From an uncultured Collinsella sp. (GTDB lineage Bacteria; Actinomycetota; Coriobacteriia; Coriobacteriales; Coriobacteriaceae), in contig CAJLLB010000116.1 in assembly GCA_905207425.1 (NCBI GenBank), positions 1 to 5,785 on the forward strand: DNA of 5,785 bases, in the 5' to 3' direction. A program made the translations under genes and the position numbers. Below the pieces are notes generated by a model that made no database searches, was not told the origin of the DNA, and worked only from the letters and a program-made list of their open reading frames with translations. Below are positions 5,588 to 5,785 of the stretch, piece by piece; the first letter of the stretch is position 1, and every line of letters starts with the position of its first letter.

Positions 5588-5669
5588 GGGAGTTTGCCCG
5601 AGTGGTTAATGGGGACGGGCTGTAAACCCGTTGGCTCTGCCTACATAGGTTCGAATCCTATAGCTCCCA
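5588..5669 (+). tRNA. tRNA-Tyr (anticodon GTA)
   Basis: The acceptor GGGAGTT pairs with AGCTCCC (5662-5668) with one U-G pair. The anticodon stem ACGGG/CCCGT holds loop CTGTAAA, with GTA at 5622-5624. The T arm is ATAGG-TTCGAAT-CCTAT. A long variable arm is present, as expected for bacterial tRNA-Tyr (class II). The 3' CCA is not encoded: the discriminator A is followed by CCG. Confidence 0.95.
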
Positions 5670-5679
5670 CCCGTCAAGT

Positions 5680-5755
5680 GCCTGTATAGCTCAGTCGGTA
5701 GAGCACTTCGTTGGTAACGAAGAGGTCACCAGTTCAAGTCTGGTTGCAGGCTCCA
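5680..5755 (+). tRNA. tRNA-Thr (anticodon GGT)
   Basis: The acceptor GCCTGTA pairs with TGCAGGC (5745-5751) with one U-G pair. The D stem is GCTC/GAGC. The anticodon stem CTTCG/CGAAG holds loop TTGGTAA, with GGT at 5713-5715. The T arm carries TTCAAGT. The discriminator T is followed by an encoded CCA (5753-5755). It lies 10 nt after tRNA-Tyr and is presumably co-transcribed with it. Confidence 0.95.
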
Positions 5756-5758
5756 TCC

Positions 5759-5785
5759 GGCGGTGTAGCTCAGTTGGTTAGAGCA
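5759..5785 (+). tRNA. Third tRNA, 5' part only (cut by window edge)
   Basis: The acceptor strand GGCGGTG is followed by TA, then the D arm GCTC-AGTTGGTTA-GAGC, three bases after tRNA-Thr. The anticodon is outside the window. The order Tyr-Thr-x and this D arm make tRNA-Met a reasonable guess, but the sequence shown does not decide it. Confidence 0.85.

Noticed and set aside
5588..5669. Attachment site in the tRNA genes
   Set aside because: I found no copy of a tRNA 3' end elsewhere in the window and no integrase gene.

Overview
The window is GC-rich bacterial chromosome with an accessory segment between an ordinary metabolic gene and a tRNA cluster. Base composition, codon use (mostly C or G in third positions) and the style of the proteins suggest a high-GC gut actinobacterium, perhaps of the Coriobacteriia (Collinsella/Olsenella-like). 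That assignment is inference; no marker gene in the window fixes it.

Layout from left to right. (1) Positions 3-713 hold the C-terminal half of a major facilitator superfamily transporter, cut by the window edge. (2) Positions 733-1086 hold a broken remnant. Its centre matches the internal stretch of type III restriction enzyme Res subunits just before the nuclease domain, and its last codons look like the tail of a different gene. (3) Positions 1128-1348 are repeat block A, made of hairpin units. (4) Positions 1349-1555 are a non-coding leader. (5) Positions 1556-3454 encode a GmrSD-like DUF262/DUF1524 nuclease with an extra C-terminal domain. It is followed after 15 nt by an ADP-ribosylglycohydrolase (3470-4645), so the two look like one operon. 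(6) On the minus strand, about 4630-4957 is a doubly truncated piece of a macrodomain protein-ADP-ribose hydrolase. (7) Positions 4958-5293 are repeat blocks B and C, with B nearly identical to A. (8) After about 200 nt of AT-richer spacer and a strong promoter come tRNA-Tyr, tRNA-Thr and the start of a third tRNA.

Two things stand out. First, the repeats have a nested structure. A 55-nt hairpin (16-nt arms, 23-nt loop) recurs every 80-81 nt, and three slightly different hairpins make a 241-nt higher-order unit. Arm sequences differ between hairpins in ways that mostly preserve pairing inside each one. Second, blocks A and B are 210-nt direct repeats with one mismatch, and they bracket the DUF262-ADP-ribosylglycohydrolase operon. 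Recombination between them would remove exactly 3,863 nt.

Together with the restriction-enzyme and macrodomain scraps at the repeat borders, this looks like a small defence island assembled and trimmed around the repeats. The intact pair combines a modified-DNA-type nuclease with an enzyme that removes ADP-ribose. It is a reasonable candidate for an uncharacterised defence or toxin-antidote module, but no function is proven by the sequence.
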